Position numbers and translations under genes: made by a program. A DNA stretch of 64,000 nucleotides, taken from contig NC_081414.1 in the NCBI RefSeq assembly GCF_030272615.1, forward strand, positions 765,932,483-765,996,482. The letters run 5' to 3'. The DNA comes from Cryptomeria japonica (lineage: Eukaryota; Streptophyta; Pinopsida; Cupressales; Cupressaceae). The notes beneath the pieces are model-generated. The model saw nothing but the letters and a program-made list of their open reading frames with translations. It was not told the DNA's origin and did not search any database. Of the stretch, positions 42,655 through 51,491 are shown piece by piece; within the stretch, counting starts at the first letter, position 1; each line of letters starts with the position of its first letter.

Positions 42655-43740
42655 TGTTGGCTTGATAATGATTGTAATGTATTCATCATTTGTTGTCATT
42701 GATGAAACACTCACACACGCACATGATTATATTGACTACCGGTGTAACTTCAATTGTTTACACTGTCAATCGATATGTTAGAGGTTGTACTAAGAGGTTT
42801 ATCTCTAACCGGTACTTTGTTTCAACCGATATGTGCATTAGAGACAACCTGGGATTATACGAAGTCGGCATCAAGATGAAGATCAAGATGGAGTTCAAGT
42901 GGAGATTCAAGGACAATAGTTCATATGTTTTACTCAAACTGGTATTTGGTAATTTTGTGATGAGTTACTAGCACCGACTACTTGGTGGTAATTTTTGTGA
43001 TGAGTTATGATCACTTGTCCAGATACACTACACCTAGGAAATTGTGTTATGATTTCTTTAGGCCCACATGAAATCATAAGGTCTATATATTGACATCACA
43101 ATGAATTATTTAAAAGAGAAAGTAATAGTGTTATGTTATGTGTGAAAGGAAAAAGAGTTAAGTTGCAGAGTATGCAGAAGAGCAGTATTGAATATGTTTA
43201 GAAGGATCTGATCAAGCAAGTATGGTGCTACTAAGAAGAGATCAAACCATTCTTGTTGTTTTCTAACAATTACAGCAAAATCAAATTCCTAACCGGGTAA
43301 GCTCTAACAAGCTTCAAATGTATAAATCATTTAACAGGGTGATCCATTAGTTTCGATTCATAAATCCTCCACCGAGGTTACTCCTAACAGGGTACTACCT
43401 TTAATAGGATATAAGCTTCTAATCAAGCTTTGGGATCTTTAACAAGATTCGCTCCTAGCAGAGCACTTTGTAGACCTTAACCGGTTAGTTATCTATTACT
43501 GTAGATAGTTAACTTGTGAGTTCCATCTCACCATGGTTTTTACCTATTTGGGTTTTCCACATACAAACACTTGTGTTATGTTGGATGCTTTACTTTTTGT
43601 GGATGTTGTTATATCATTTTGGATTGCATGCATTGTGTATAAAAGCTTTGTTAAGTTCATCTACCGTTTAGTGTTTGAAGTAGTTTTATTTTTGGTGTCA
43701 CTGATTCACCCTGCCCTCTCAGTACTTTTCAAGTCCATCA
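42655..43740 (+). repeat. 3' LTR of G (1086 bp)
   Basis: TGTTGGCTTGATAATG to AAGTCCATCA. It is highly similar to the 5' copy, with scattered transitions and small indels, including loss of one CAACTGGTATTTG unit near 42945. Confidence 0.92.
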
Positions 43741-43835
43741 TAGATGAGGTCTCCCAATTATGGCTCACGTAACTTAGGATAGACTAGAAATCTTGAGTAT
43801 CTACATATTCTTACTATGTGTGTGTGTGTGTGTGT

Positions 43836-43866
<31 letters not shown>

Positions 43867-43932
43867 CATATATATACATATATACACACACATATATATA
43901 TATACATATATATATATACACATATATGTATA
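43741..43932. repeat. Flank between G and E, mostly TG/CA/TA microsatellite
   Basis: Begins with G's target copy TAGAT (43741-43745) and about 70 bp of unique sequence. From about 43816 it is a (TG)9 TA (CA)n (TA)n tract that runs to the E LTR. The TG and CA parts form a long self-complementary inverted repeat. E inserted inside the tract. Confidence 0.9.
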
Positions 43933-44346
43933 TGATGCTTTGCAAAAAGGATCAGAAAATCTATTTGATGGCAACACACACAAGAGCACAAGAAACAAAT
44001 GTTAGTGTTAGCAACAAAACATTATCCTAAATAGGCATATCAAGAGAGATATTAAGCATGAAATAGAAAGCATACAAACATAGAATAGATAAACTATACT
44101 CCTCCAAATGCTAATCAAGATGCTCATAGTTTCTCCTCCCTTGTTCCTCTCCTCTCCAAGTTCCACATGAGTGTAGCTCTCAGCTTTTAACACTAGCCAT
44201 GGATGCCATATGGAGATTCAAGATGGTTGAATATGATAAGAAAATGATATGCAGGTGTAGATAGTGATGCTATGAAAAAGCTCTATGCTAATACCAGTAT
44301 AACAACAATAATCTAATGCTTCCTCCTTTGCTTAAGGAGAAGGGTT

Positions 44347-44355
44347 CTATTTATA
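44347..44355 (-). promoter_or_regulatory. TATA box in the 3' LTR of E
   Basis: The minus strand reads TATAAATAG, as in F (54691-54699) and the right E LTR (62785-62793). Confidence 0.6.
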
Positions 44356-45097
44356 GAAGAAATTGGGAAATGAATGGTTAAGATTGTTCCTCTCCTCTCC
44401 ATGTGAGACTTTCAACCCAATCCCATGTTGACAAGTGTTAGCATGAGGAGGCTTGAGAGGAGAGATAAGGAGCATTAAATGCTTGAGGGGACATGATGGT
44501 TACCCTAGGGGGTTGGGTTAGGGTTAGGTTAATGGATATTTCTTTTATCCAAGGGATAAATGAATTTGCAAGGGTTAAATAGTTACCTTAGTCAAAGAAA
44601 TAAATGCTTTGAAGAGACCCATGAGTCAAAAAGATTGTTAAGTTAGAGGAAAGTCTCTAACCAAAGGTAAAAGGTGAGTTAACCATAAATGGTTATGTAA
44701 GAGCCTTTAATGGTTTGGAAGACTTTAGAGGTTAACCATTTGAAGACCTAAAGCCTTTAATGGTTATTGAAGACTTTGGATGTTTTTGAAAAGTGACTTC
44801 CTTTTATTTCGGAATGTGACAATGATTAGGATAGGATTAGGCTAATTAGAAGGAGTTAGAAGAATCTAGAAGAGATTTAGGCATGCAAGTGGATTTTGCA
44901 GGGGAATGCAAGTGGGAGGAATTTTGGGATTTTCAATTAAAATAAAATCATTTATTTCAATTAAATGGTGTAATTTGTATTTGAATAGATATTTAAATAA
45001 ATATTAATTGTGGATATGAATTTTGGATTTTATTTAAATAAATCTTAATTTATTTACATGGGAAAAAGGAAGATAAAGCATTTAAATGCTTGAAAAA

Positions 45098-45300
45098 TTT
45101 AAGGGAAACCATTAAAGGCTTAAGAAGACTCTAGAAAGAAGCCATTAAGTTTGAAGACTTTAAGGGAAACCATTAAAGGCTTAAGGAGACTCTAGAAGGA
45201 AGCCATTGAGTTTGAAGACTTTAAGGGAAACCATTAAAGGCTTGAGAAGACTCTAGAAGGAAGCCATTAAGTTTGAAGACTTTAAGGGAAGCTATTAAAG
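45098..45300 (-). repeat. 61-bp tandem repeat in E LTR
   Basis: About 3.3 copies with period 61. Each unit splits into two diverged half-units of about 30 bp (plus strand GAAGACTTTAAGGGAAACCA... and GAAGACTCTAGAAAGAAGCC...), so it is a two-step amplification. The right LTR has it at 63567-63775; F lacks it. Confidence 0.85.
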
Positions 45301-45716
45301 GTTTCAAGTGGGTGAGGATAAATAGGATTTTAAATAAATTATTTATTTATTTAAAATAGTTGTGCAACTTGCATTTGTAGGAAAATACAAGTGGGTGGAG
45401 GATAAAGGTGATTTAAATAAATGTTAATTTATTTAAATGTGAGAGATGAGATTTTGGGAGATTTAAATAAATATAAATTTATTTAAATGTGAGAGAAGAT
45501 TTAATTAAACAGATATGATTTATTTATTTAATTAATGGTCTGAATTTGGTTAAGTGAATTAAATCAAATAAATTGAAAATTTTATTTAATTAATAGTAGA
45601 AGAGGGTTAAGATGAATTAATTAAATATTAATTTAATTAATTATTGATTGATGGTTAAATAATCAAATAAATACTAAATATTCATTTAATTAAGTGGACA
45701 GATTTATGTGACTACA

Positions 45717-45730
45717 TTTGCCCCTCTTTG
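45717..45730 (-). promoter_or_regulatory. Polypurine tract of E
   Basis: The minus strand reads CAAAGAGGGGCAAA, directly before the LTR start TGTAGTCAC. Confidence 0.8.
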
Positions 45731-47976
45731 AGATGATGTAGTTTTATCGCGTTGTTTCAAAGAAAGAAAAATAGGTGTGAATAAATATGCCCCATACATG
45801 TTAATTTAGTGGGTGGTATTCCCCCTCGAGAGATTTGCCAAAATTTTTTGAAAAATTGGGCGATCTCTCGAAAAAGAACGAGAAGTGGAGGGGACGTAGA
45901 ATAGAAGAAATTAGCAATAATGGTGAAAGAATGGAAGAAAATAGAGTGAATACGGAGAAATGGCAAGCTAGTGAGTACCCGTAGGTTATGCAGGAGATAC
46001 TGTGCAAATGTGGTGTTGTGCTTTTGATTGATGCTATATAATTGATCAAAATGGTTGGACAATCTGGTGCAATTGGTTAAATTGCCCCGATCGAGTTAAA
46101 GCGTGACAGTTGATGTCAGATGTTTGCTTGGACAGGATAAAGTCTGAGTAAGTGAATCAGAGTGACCTATTGGTGACTTAGACAATTGATGTAATTTCTC
46201 GATGAAGTCAAGGTATAGGAAGCAAAATACTCATTGAGACTTAGACAATTGATGTAATTGTCTGTTGTGATTGTGTTGGATTGATTGAGCAATTTATAGT
46301 GTGTGTGTGTTGTGGGTTGGTTGTGATGAATCATAGCAGCCCCGTTGAGACTAGGTCATTACAATAAATGTCTGTTGTAGTCTAGGTTTGCCATAATTGA
46401 TTACCTGTTGAGACCTGAAGATACTTGATCAAAGTATCTGTTGATAGTCTAGGTGTGTGTGAGTCAATGTACCTGTGCAGATAGAGTAGCTTGCTTGATT
46501 GGGTTGATGGGAAATGATGTAGGGTATGTGATGTTGATTATCAAAATGGGGAGGGTTCGATGTTAGATAGAAGAAATGGAAGACCTATGACTCATTCCTA
46601 TGGAAGAAGAGGAAAATAGAGTATCCATTGTCATTACTATGTATGCATGATATGCATCTATTATGAATGTATGGATGGATGAAATGCAACGGAATGCAAT
46701 ATATACAAATGAGATGAAATGACAATCCATAGTGCTTTATTTTTCATCATTGAGCATGGTAGTATCAATCTTGGACAAGGCAGTAGGAACCAAGTTTGGA
46801 GCATTGTACCTGCAAACAAGCAACATAAATAAATAAAGAATATGGACCCTCCATAATGGTTCATGCATATATGGTCGAGGTATACACTGTAGTTAGCAAG
46901 CTGTAGTGATCCATGACTGTATTTTGCATAAGATCACGTAACTTAGTGAACTTCCCACGTAGACACCATTAGTACATTCCCCAGAACTTCATTGGAATAA
47001 TTCGCAGAAGACATACAAACAATGCTTAGGAACCATCCCGACCACTCTAATCACTTGTGGATATCCCAGAGTAGCGTAGGAACCTGATATAAATGAATAA
47101 ATAACCTACAAATCAACCAAGTACTTGATAGCTTAAATAGAATTTTCTTGTCAAAGAAAATGTCATCTTGTCTTTGTTTTGGTAAGGAAGGATGCATCCT
47201 TCTTAAGACAGTTTGTGTGTAGATGTTGATTGTTTGGTTAAAATGATAAGTGATCATCGTTTGAGTATTTTACAATGTTTGTTTGGTATCTGCTTCAATG
47301 TCTATGTACAAAAGTGTTGCCATGTTTTTGATTGATTTTTGATGTTTTCTAATGTTTTTGGATTTTGTGAGTTTTTTTTTAATGTTTTTGGAATTTTGTG
47401 AGACATTTTTTAATGTTTTTGGATTTTGTGAGACAGTTTTGAATGTTTTTTGAATTTTGTGAGACAATTTTGAATGTTTTGGGAATTTTGTGATACATTT
47501 TTGAATGTTTTTGGATTTTGTGAGATAATTTTGAATGTTTTTGGATTTTGTGATTGGTTTTGAATGAAGAACTCAATGAACCACAAGTAATGTTGAATCC
47601 ACTTCCATCAAATAGGTTAAGGGCATTGCCCCCAGCTTAGACATGACTATGAAAAAGTGGGATGCAAGACGCATGAAGTACTATCCTTGATTGCAAATCA
47701 ATAACAAGCCATTGTTTGATTGATGGATGAGTGGATGCAATGAATGTGATCGCAACAAGTCTAAAAGACAATGGAGCCATAACCTTTACGAGTGGGGCCT
47801 GTTTTCGAGGTTTTCACCATCACACTGACCCAAGGTGCCACCAGAGTGGTTGTTAACCATTTGGATGCATGATTTTTCTTTATTATTATTTTTTTTTTGT
47901 GTTTTTCTTCAGGACATTTATCTGAATGTTTTTGGTGTTTTCTTGGTATGTATGGGAACCTGATGCTCTGGATAGC
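45731..47976 (-). other. 3' non-coding region of E
   Basis: About 2.25 kb after integrase with no recognisable gene. It contains a 33-bp-type tandem repeat at 47346-47565 and a loose repeat of GACTTAGACAATTGATGTAAT near 46174-46262. Nothing else is identified. Confidence 0.6.
47346..47565 (-). repeat. Tandem repeat of about 31 bp in E
   Basis: The plus-strand word AATGTTTTTGGATTTTGTGAGAC recurs about seven times at 29-33 bp spacing. Read on the minus strand it is free of stops over several units, giving a periodic S-Q-N-(S/P)-K peptide. I regard this as a by-product of repeat length, not coding. Confidence 0.85.
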
Positions 47977-49178
47977 TTATGTATAAAACCGTTTGATGTG
48001 CATGTTGTTGATCGGATCTGTTAGCAGTTCTCCTTCTGAAGTAGCCAACTGATATGCCCCAGACCCAAATATAGCAGTGATAACATAAGGACCCAGCCAA
48101 TTTGATTCAAACTTTCCCTGATGTTCTCTGTTCGGTTGGTTACAAGGATTTTCCCTAAGAACAAGATCACCTACCTCAAATGTACGATGTCTAACTCGAT
48201 GATTATAGCTTCTGCTCATGCGTTGCTGATAGGTTTTGAGATGGTTGTATGAAGCTTATCATTTCTCATCAAGTAGCTCTAAATCTTGGAGACGTGAGAC
48301 TCTGTATGATTCACCATCAATGAGATTATGCAAGGAAACCCGTAGAGATGGTATTTCAACTTCAATAGCAAGGATGGCTTCTGTGCCATAGACCAATGAG
48401 TAAGGAGTTGCATGTGTAGGGGTTCAAATGCTAGTTCAATACACCCATAGTGCTGGATTTAATTGAACATGCCAATCACGGCTGACATCATTGACTGTCT
48501 TCTTGAGGATTCTCAATATGTTCTTGTTTGCTGCTTTGGCCTGACCATTTCCTTGTGGGTAATAGGGAGTGGAAAAGTGGTGCTAGATGTGAAACTTCTC
48601 ACAAAGTTCACGGACATCCTAATTCTTCAAAGGATGACTGTTATTTGTGATGATGAACATGGGTACACCATACCGACAGATGATGTAATTAAGGATGAAT
48701 GAGGCTATCTGCTTACCGATGACTTGGGTAAGTGGAACAACTTCGATCCACTTTATGAAGTATTCACTGGCTGTAATAATAAATTTGTGGCCATTGGATG
48801 AAGATGGATGGATTTTACCCACAAGGTCAAGTCCCCATTGACAAAAGGGCCATGGTGTTGTGATTGGTTGCAATTCCTATGCTAGTGCATGTATTAGGTT
48901 TCCATGAACTTGGTATTTCTTGCATTTTCTGACAAAATAATAGGAGTTTTTTCCATGGATGGCCAATAGTATCCAACACGTATGATCTTCTTGGCCAGTG
49001 AAGGACCTCTTGCATGAGTTCCACAAATTCTTTCATGTACCTCTTCCAAGGCCTTTGTTATCTCATCTTGTTCCAAACATCGAAGGAGAGTACCATCAAG
49101 ACTACGTTGGTATAGGGTTTCAGCAATAATGGTATATTGAGCGATTTGGCAAATGAAATTTTTGCATTAGTTATTCGA
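47977..49178 (-). pseudogene. Integrase of element E
   Basis: N-terminal zinc-binding remnant HERICGTHARGPSLAKKIIRVGYYWP (part: HERICGTH, GYYWPSM) at about 49035-48960. The core has GLDLVGKIHPSS (first Asp, near 48840), IITNNSHPL (the second Asp, usually DNG, reads Asn) and QGNGQAKAANKNIL (the Glu of QAEA reads Lys). The C-terminal domain at 48219-47977 is intact with FEVGDLVLRENP and NWLGPYVITAIFGSGAYQL. Two of the three catalytic residues are lost and several stops lie between 48620 and 48250. It is dead. Confidence 0.82.
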
Positions 49179-49859
49179 TTAGCTAGGAGGAAGTGTGTGA
49201 TCACGTAGATAGGTGTAGAACTCACCATACCATGGGGATTCAGAACCAACAAGGTGACATATCATCTCAAATTTGGGGATATCATAAGCAGGAATCCAAA
49301 GTTGTTCTACCAAGAACTCATAGTGTGTTGAATTTTGTGGAAGATCTAGGAGAGATGCAATGGTAGCCATAGCGTCAGCAGCTCGATTTTGATCTCTAGG
49401 TATCTGCTCAAAGGTGATAGTAGTAAATGACATCTTTAAACTATAGACCATTTTCTTATATGGCTTGAGTTTGTCATCCTTGGTTTGATATTTATATGTG
49501 ACTTATCGGATGACCAGTTGGGAGTCGCCATATATTTGTAACTCTTTCAGTTTCCATTGTATGGCTAGTCTGAGTCTGAGTCCTATAATCAAGGCCTCAT
49601 ACTCTACTATGTTGTTTGTGCATGGAAATGTGAGCCTATAAGACTTCAGGATGTTGTCACCTTGAGGTGTGATAAACAAGATACCTACCCCCGAGCCATG
49701 CCTAGTGTATGAACCATCAAAGTATATTTTCCATGGTTGCGCTTCTGTGATCATGAATATCTCTTCATCTGGAAAGTTGGAAACAAGAGGATGATTGCCT
49801 ATGAGGGGTGCATCAGCCAACTGATCTGCAATAACTTGGCCCTTGATAGCCTTATGATC
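49179..49859 (-). pseudogene. Second, archaeal-type RNase H of E
   Basis: WKIYFDGSYTRHGSGVGILF (first Asp), NNIVEYEALIIGL (Glu), LQIYGDSQLVIR (Asp), then a TAA near 49503 and IPRDQNRAADAMAT (fourth Asp). All four D-E-D-D residues are present. It follows the ordinary RNase H directly and in the same frame. This extra RNase H is known from the Tat lineage, and it is the strongest marker for placing E there. One or two nonsense codons apart, it is well kept. Confidence 0.85.
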
Positions 49860-50336
49860 CTAATACTTGATGTCAAATTCACTTAGAATCATCACCCATT
49901 TGGCCAAGTGGCCTGTCAATGCTGCTTTACTGAGTAAGTACTTTAGTGGATCGATCTTGGTAATGAGTTGTACTTTATGTGTTAATAGATAGTGCCTCAA
50001 TTTAGTGGCTGTGAAGATTACTGCTAGGCAAGCTCTCTCAATAGGTGTGTAATTGAGTTCATAGCCTACCAGTGTGCGAGAGATGTAGTAAACAACACAC
50101 TCTTTCCCTTCTGCATTATGTTGAGCCAGTAGCACTCCCAATGCTGTATTAGTTGCTGATATATAGAGTAATAGAGGTTTATTCAGATCTGGTGGGACCA
50201 ACAATGGTGTATTCATGAGATAATCTTTAAGCATCTGGAATGCTTGTTGGTATCTGACATCCCATTGAAAGCGGATGTTCTTTTGTAGTAGGTGTGTAAA
50301 GGGGTGACACTTATCTGCCAGTTGTGCAATGAATCT
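49860..50336 (-). pseudogene. RNase H of element E
   Basis: LKDYLMNTPLLVPPDLNKPLLLYISATNTALGVLLAQ (part: LLLYISATNTALG), YYISRTLVGYELNYTPIERACLAV and KIDPLKYLLSKAALTGHLAKW. The first catalytic Asp (usually YISAS/YLDAS) reads Ser-Ala here, as is common for degenerate Gypsy RNase H in this lineage. The frame ends with TAG at 49860-49862 after FDIKY. Confidence 0.82.
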
Positions 50337-51040
50337 CTAAATCGATTGTAGGCACCCTTGTAATGTCCTTAGTTGACTCATGTTCTTCGGTGGTGGCATG
50401 TCCATGATTGCTTTGACCTTTGCAGGATCGACCTCAATACCTTTGCTTGAGACAATGTATCCTAGAAGCTTCCTTGAGGTTACTCCAAAGACACATTTCT
50501 TTGGGTTGAGTTGAACATGAAATTGTTCCAGTCTGTCAAAGATTTTCTCTAATATGTCTAGATGAACTTCTCTTGTTAATGATTTTGCCAATAAGTCATC
50601 AACATAATCTTCCATTATGGTATGCATCATATCATGAAAGATGGTGGTCATTGCTCTTTGATAGGTCGCTCCTGCATTCTTTAGACCAAAAGGCATTACA
50701 TTCTAGCAGTATGTTCCCCATGGACATGTGAAGACCGTCTTATGTTGATCCTTTGGTGCAATCTTTATCTGATTGTACCTGGAAAAACCATCCATGAGTG
50801 AAAGCATGGCATGTCTTGTTGTTAGGTTTACGATCATGTCAATGTTTGGTAGGGGGAAGTCATCTTTAGGACATCCCTTATTCAGATCTCTAAAGTCAGT
50901 ACAGATACAGATGCCCCCATTTGGTTTTTCGACAGGCACGATGTTGGATATCCAATCTGCATAATCAAGTGGTCTAATAAAACCAATGTCCAGGAGTTTT
51001 TTAAGTTCTACTTTGACTAGTATCGCAATCTGATTCATGC
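50337..51040 (-). pseudogene. Reverse transcriptase of element E
   Basis: IAILVKVELKKLLDIGFIRP, WISNIVPVEKPNGG, CTDFRDLNKGCPKDDFPLPNID, SLMDGFSRYNQIKI, FTCPWGTYC, TAG (50701), NVMPFGLKNAGATYQRAMT, EDYVDDLLAKS (intact YVDD near 50600) and FGVTSRKLLGYIVSSKGIEVDP. TAG at 50337 ends the stretch. The sequence upstream of IAILV does not continue E: the expected 20-25 residues between DLV (55589) and here are missing and are replaced by element F. Confidence 0.87.
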
Positions 51041-51098
51041 TGGATTCTGATTGCATTTTGCTTTGTTTGTTTTGTTGAGAGCGAGTAACAACAGGCAT
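51041..51098 (-). pseudogene. Putative Gag N-terminus of F fused to E RT
   Basis: The open frame 51098-50703 begins MPVVTRSQQNKQSKMQ, which looks like a Gypsy Gag start, then passes without a stop into E's RT at about IAILVKV. It follows the leader ORF of F by one stop codon. I read it as a deletion junction between F's gag and E's RT. Confidence 0.5.
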
Positions 51099-51491
51099 CT
51101 AGTAGAAGCTTTCTATGACAAAAGGAATGAACTCTTCTTCAATGTTTTTTTCAGGGGTTTGTGGTTCAAATCTGGGGATGTTGTAAGTAATGCACTTGTT
51201 AGGAAAGAATGTTGGATTGATCTTTCCTCCACGATTTATTTGTTGACTGAATGCAGATTTTTGACAGAATGCTCTAGTTTTCAAAGGTTCCTTGTCAAAT
51301 TCGTTTGATTTGTTTTGAATATATAATCGTACATGATGAAGGAAAGTTTGATGAGACTTGAATAGTTGATGACTGATGTATAAAAATTTATTTCTTTTGG
51401 CAAGTTTTGATGGACTAGGTTGTTGTTTCTTCAACTTAATGTTATGATAAATATTCTTTCTTCTTAGAATATGAGGATTAGTCTTGCACAA
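51099..51491 (-). CDS. Leader ORF of F (130 codons), unknown protein
   Basis: Open from ATG 51491 to TAG 51099. It aligns end to end with the leader ORF of E (60601-60218), with roughly half of residues identical by eye. Shared blocks include SH.TFLHH, KSNEFD, CITYN and the end EEEF.PFV..SFY. Rich in Lys, His, Phe and Tyr, with no zinc, transmembrane or catalytic motif that I can see. Tat/Ogre elements are known to carry an additional ORF before gag; this is a short candidate for it. Function unknown. Confidence 0.6.
   Translation of the reverse strand: MCKTNPHILRRKNIYHNIKLKKQQPSPSKLAKRNKFLYISHQLFKSHQTFLHHVRLYIQNKSNEFDKEPLKTRAFCQKSAFSQQINRGGKINPTFFPNKCITYNIPRFEPQTPEKNIEEEFIPFVIESFY

Larger units (their letters stand above)
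39446..43740 (+). mobile_element. Element G: short Copia-type element with gag-tail-like gene only
   Basis: Complete element: LTRs 39446-40558 and 42655-43740, perfect TAGAT duplication, initiator-Met primer site, CAAAGGGGGAGAT polypurine tract. The 2.1-kb interior encodes one Gag-tail-like protein (coiled coil, two zinc knuckles, helical tail) and no protease, integrase, RT or RNase H. The LTRs share two box families with C2, so a Copia relative of that type probably mobilised it. It is decayed by stops but structurally whole. Confidence 0.9.
43933..45716 (-). repeat. 3' LTR of E (1784 bp)
   Basis: On the minus strand it starts TGTAGTCACATAAATC after the polypurine tract and ends in CA at 43933. 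It holds a 61-bp tandem repeat (45098-45300), AT-rich ATTTAAATAAAT words, inverted copies of GCCTTTAATGGTT, and a TATA box (44347-44355). Confidence 0.88.

Noticed and set aside
43793-44030. Open frames of His/Thr/Tyr/Ile repeats over the microsatellite
   Set aside because: They are translations of TG/CA/TA repeats in several frames on both strands.
47346-47565. CRISPR-like or coding repeat
   Set aside because: Spacing of about 31 bp leaves no unique spacers, the host is a plant, and the repetitive S-Q-N-S-K peptide follows from the repeat itself.
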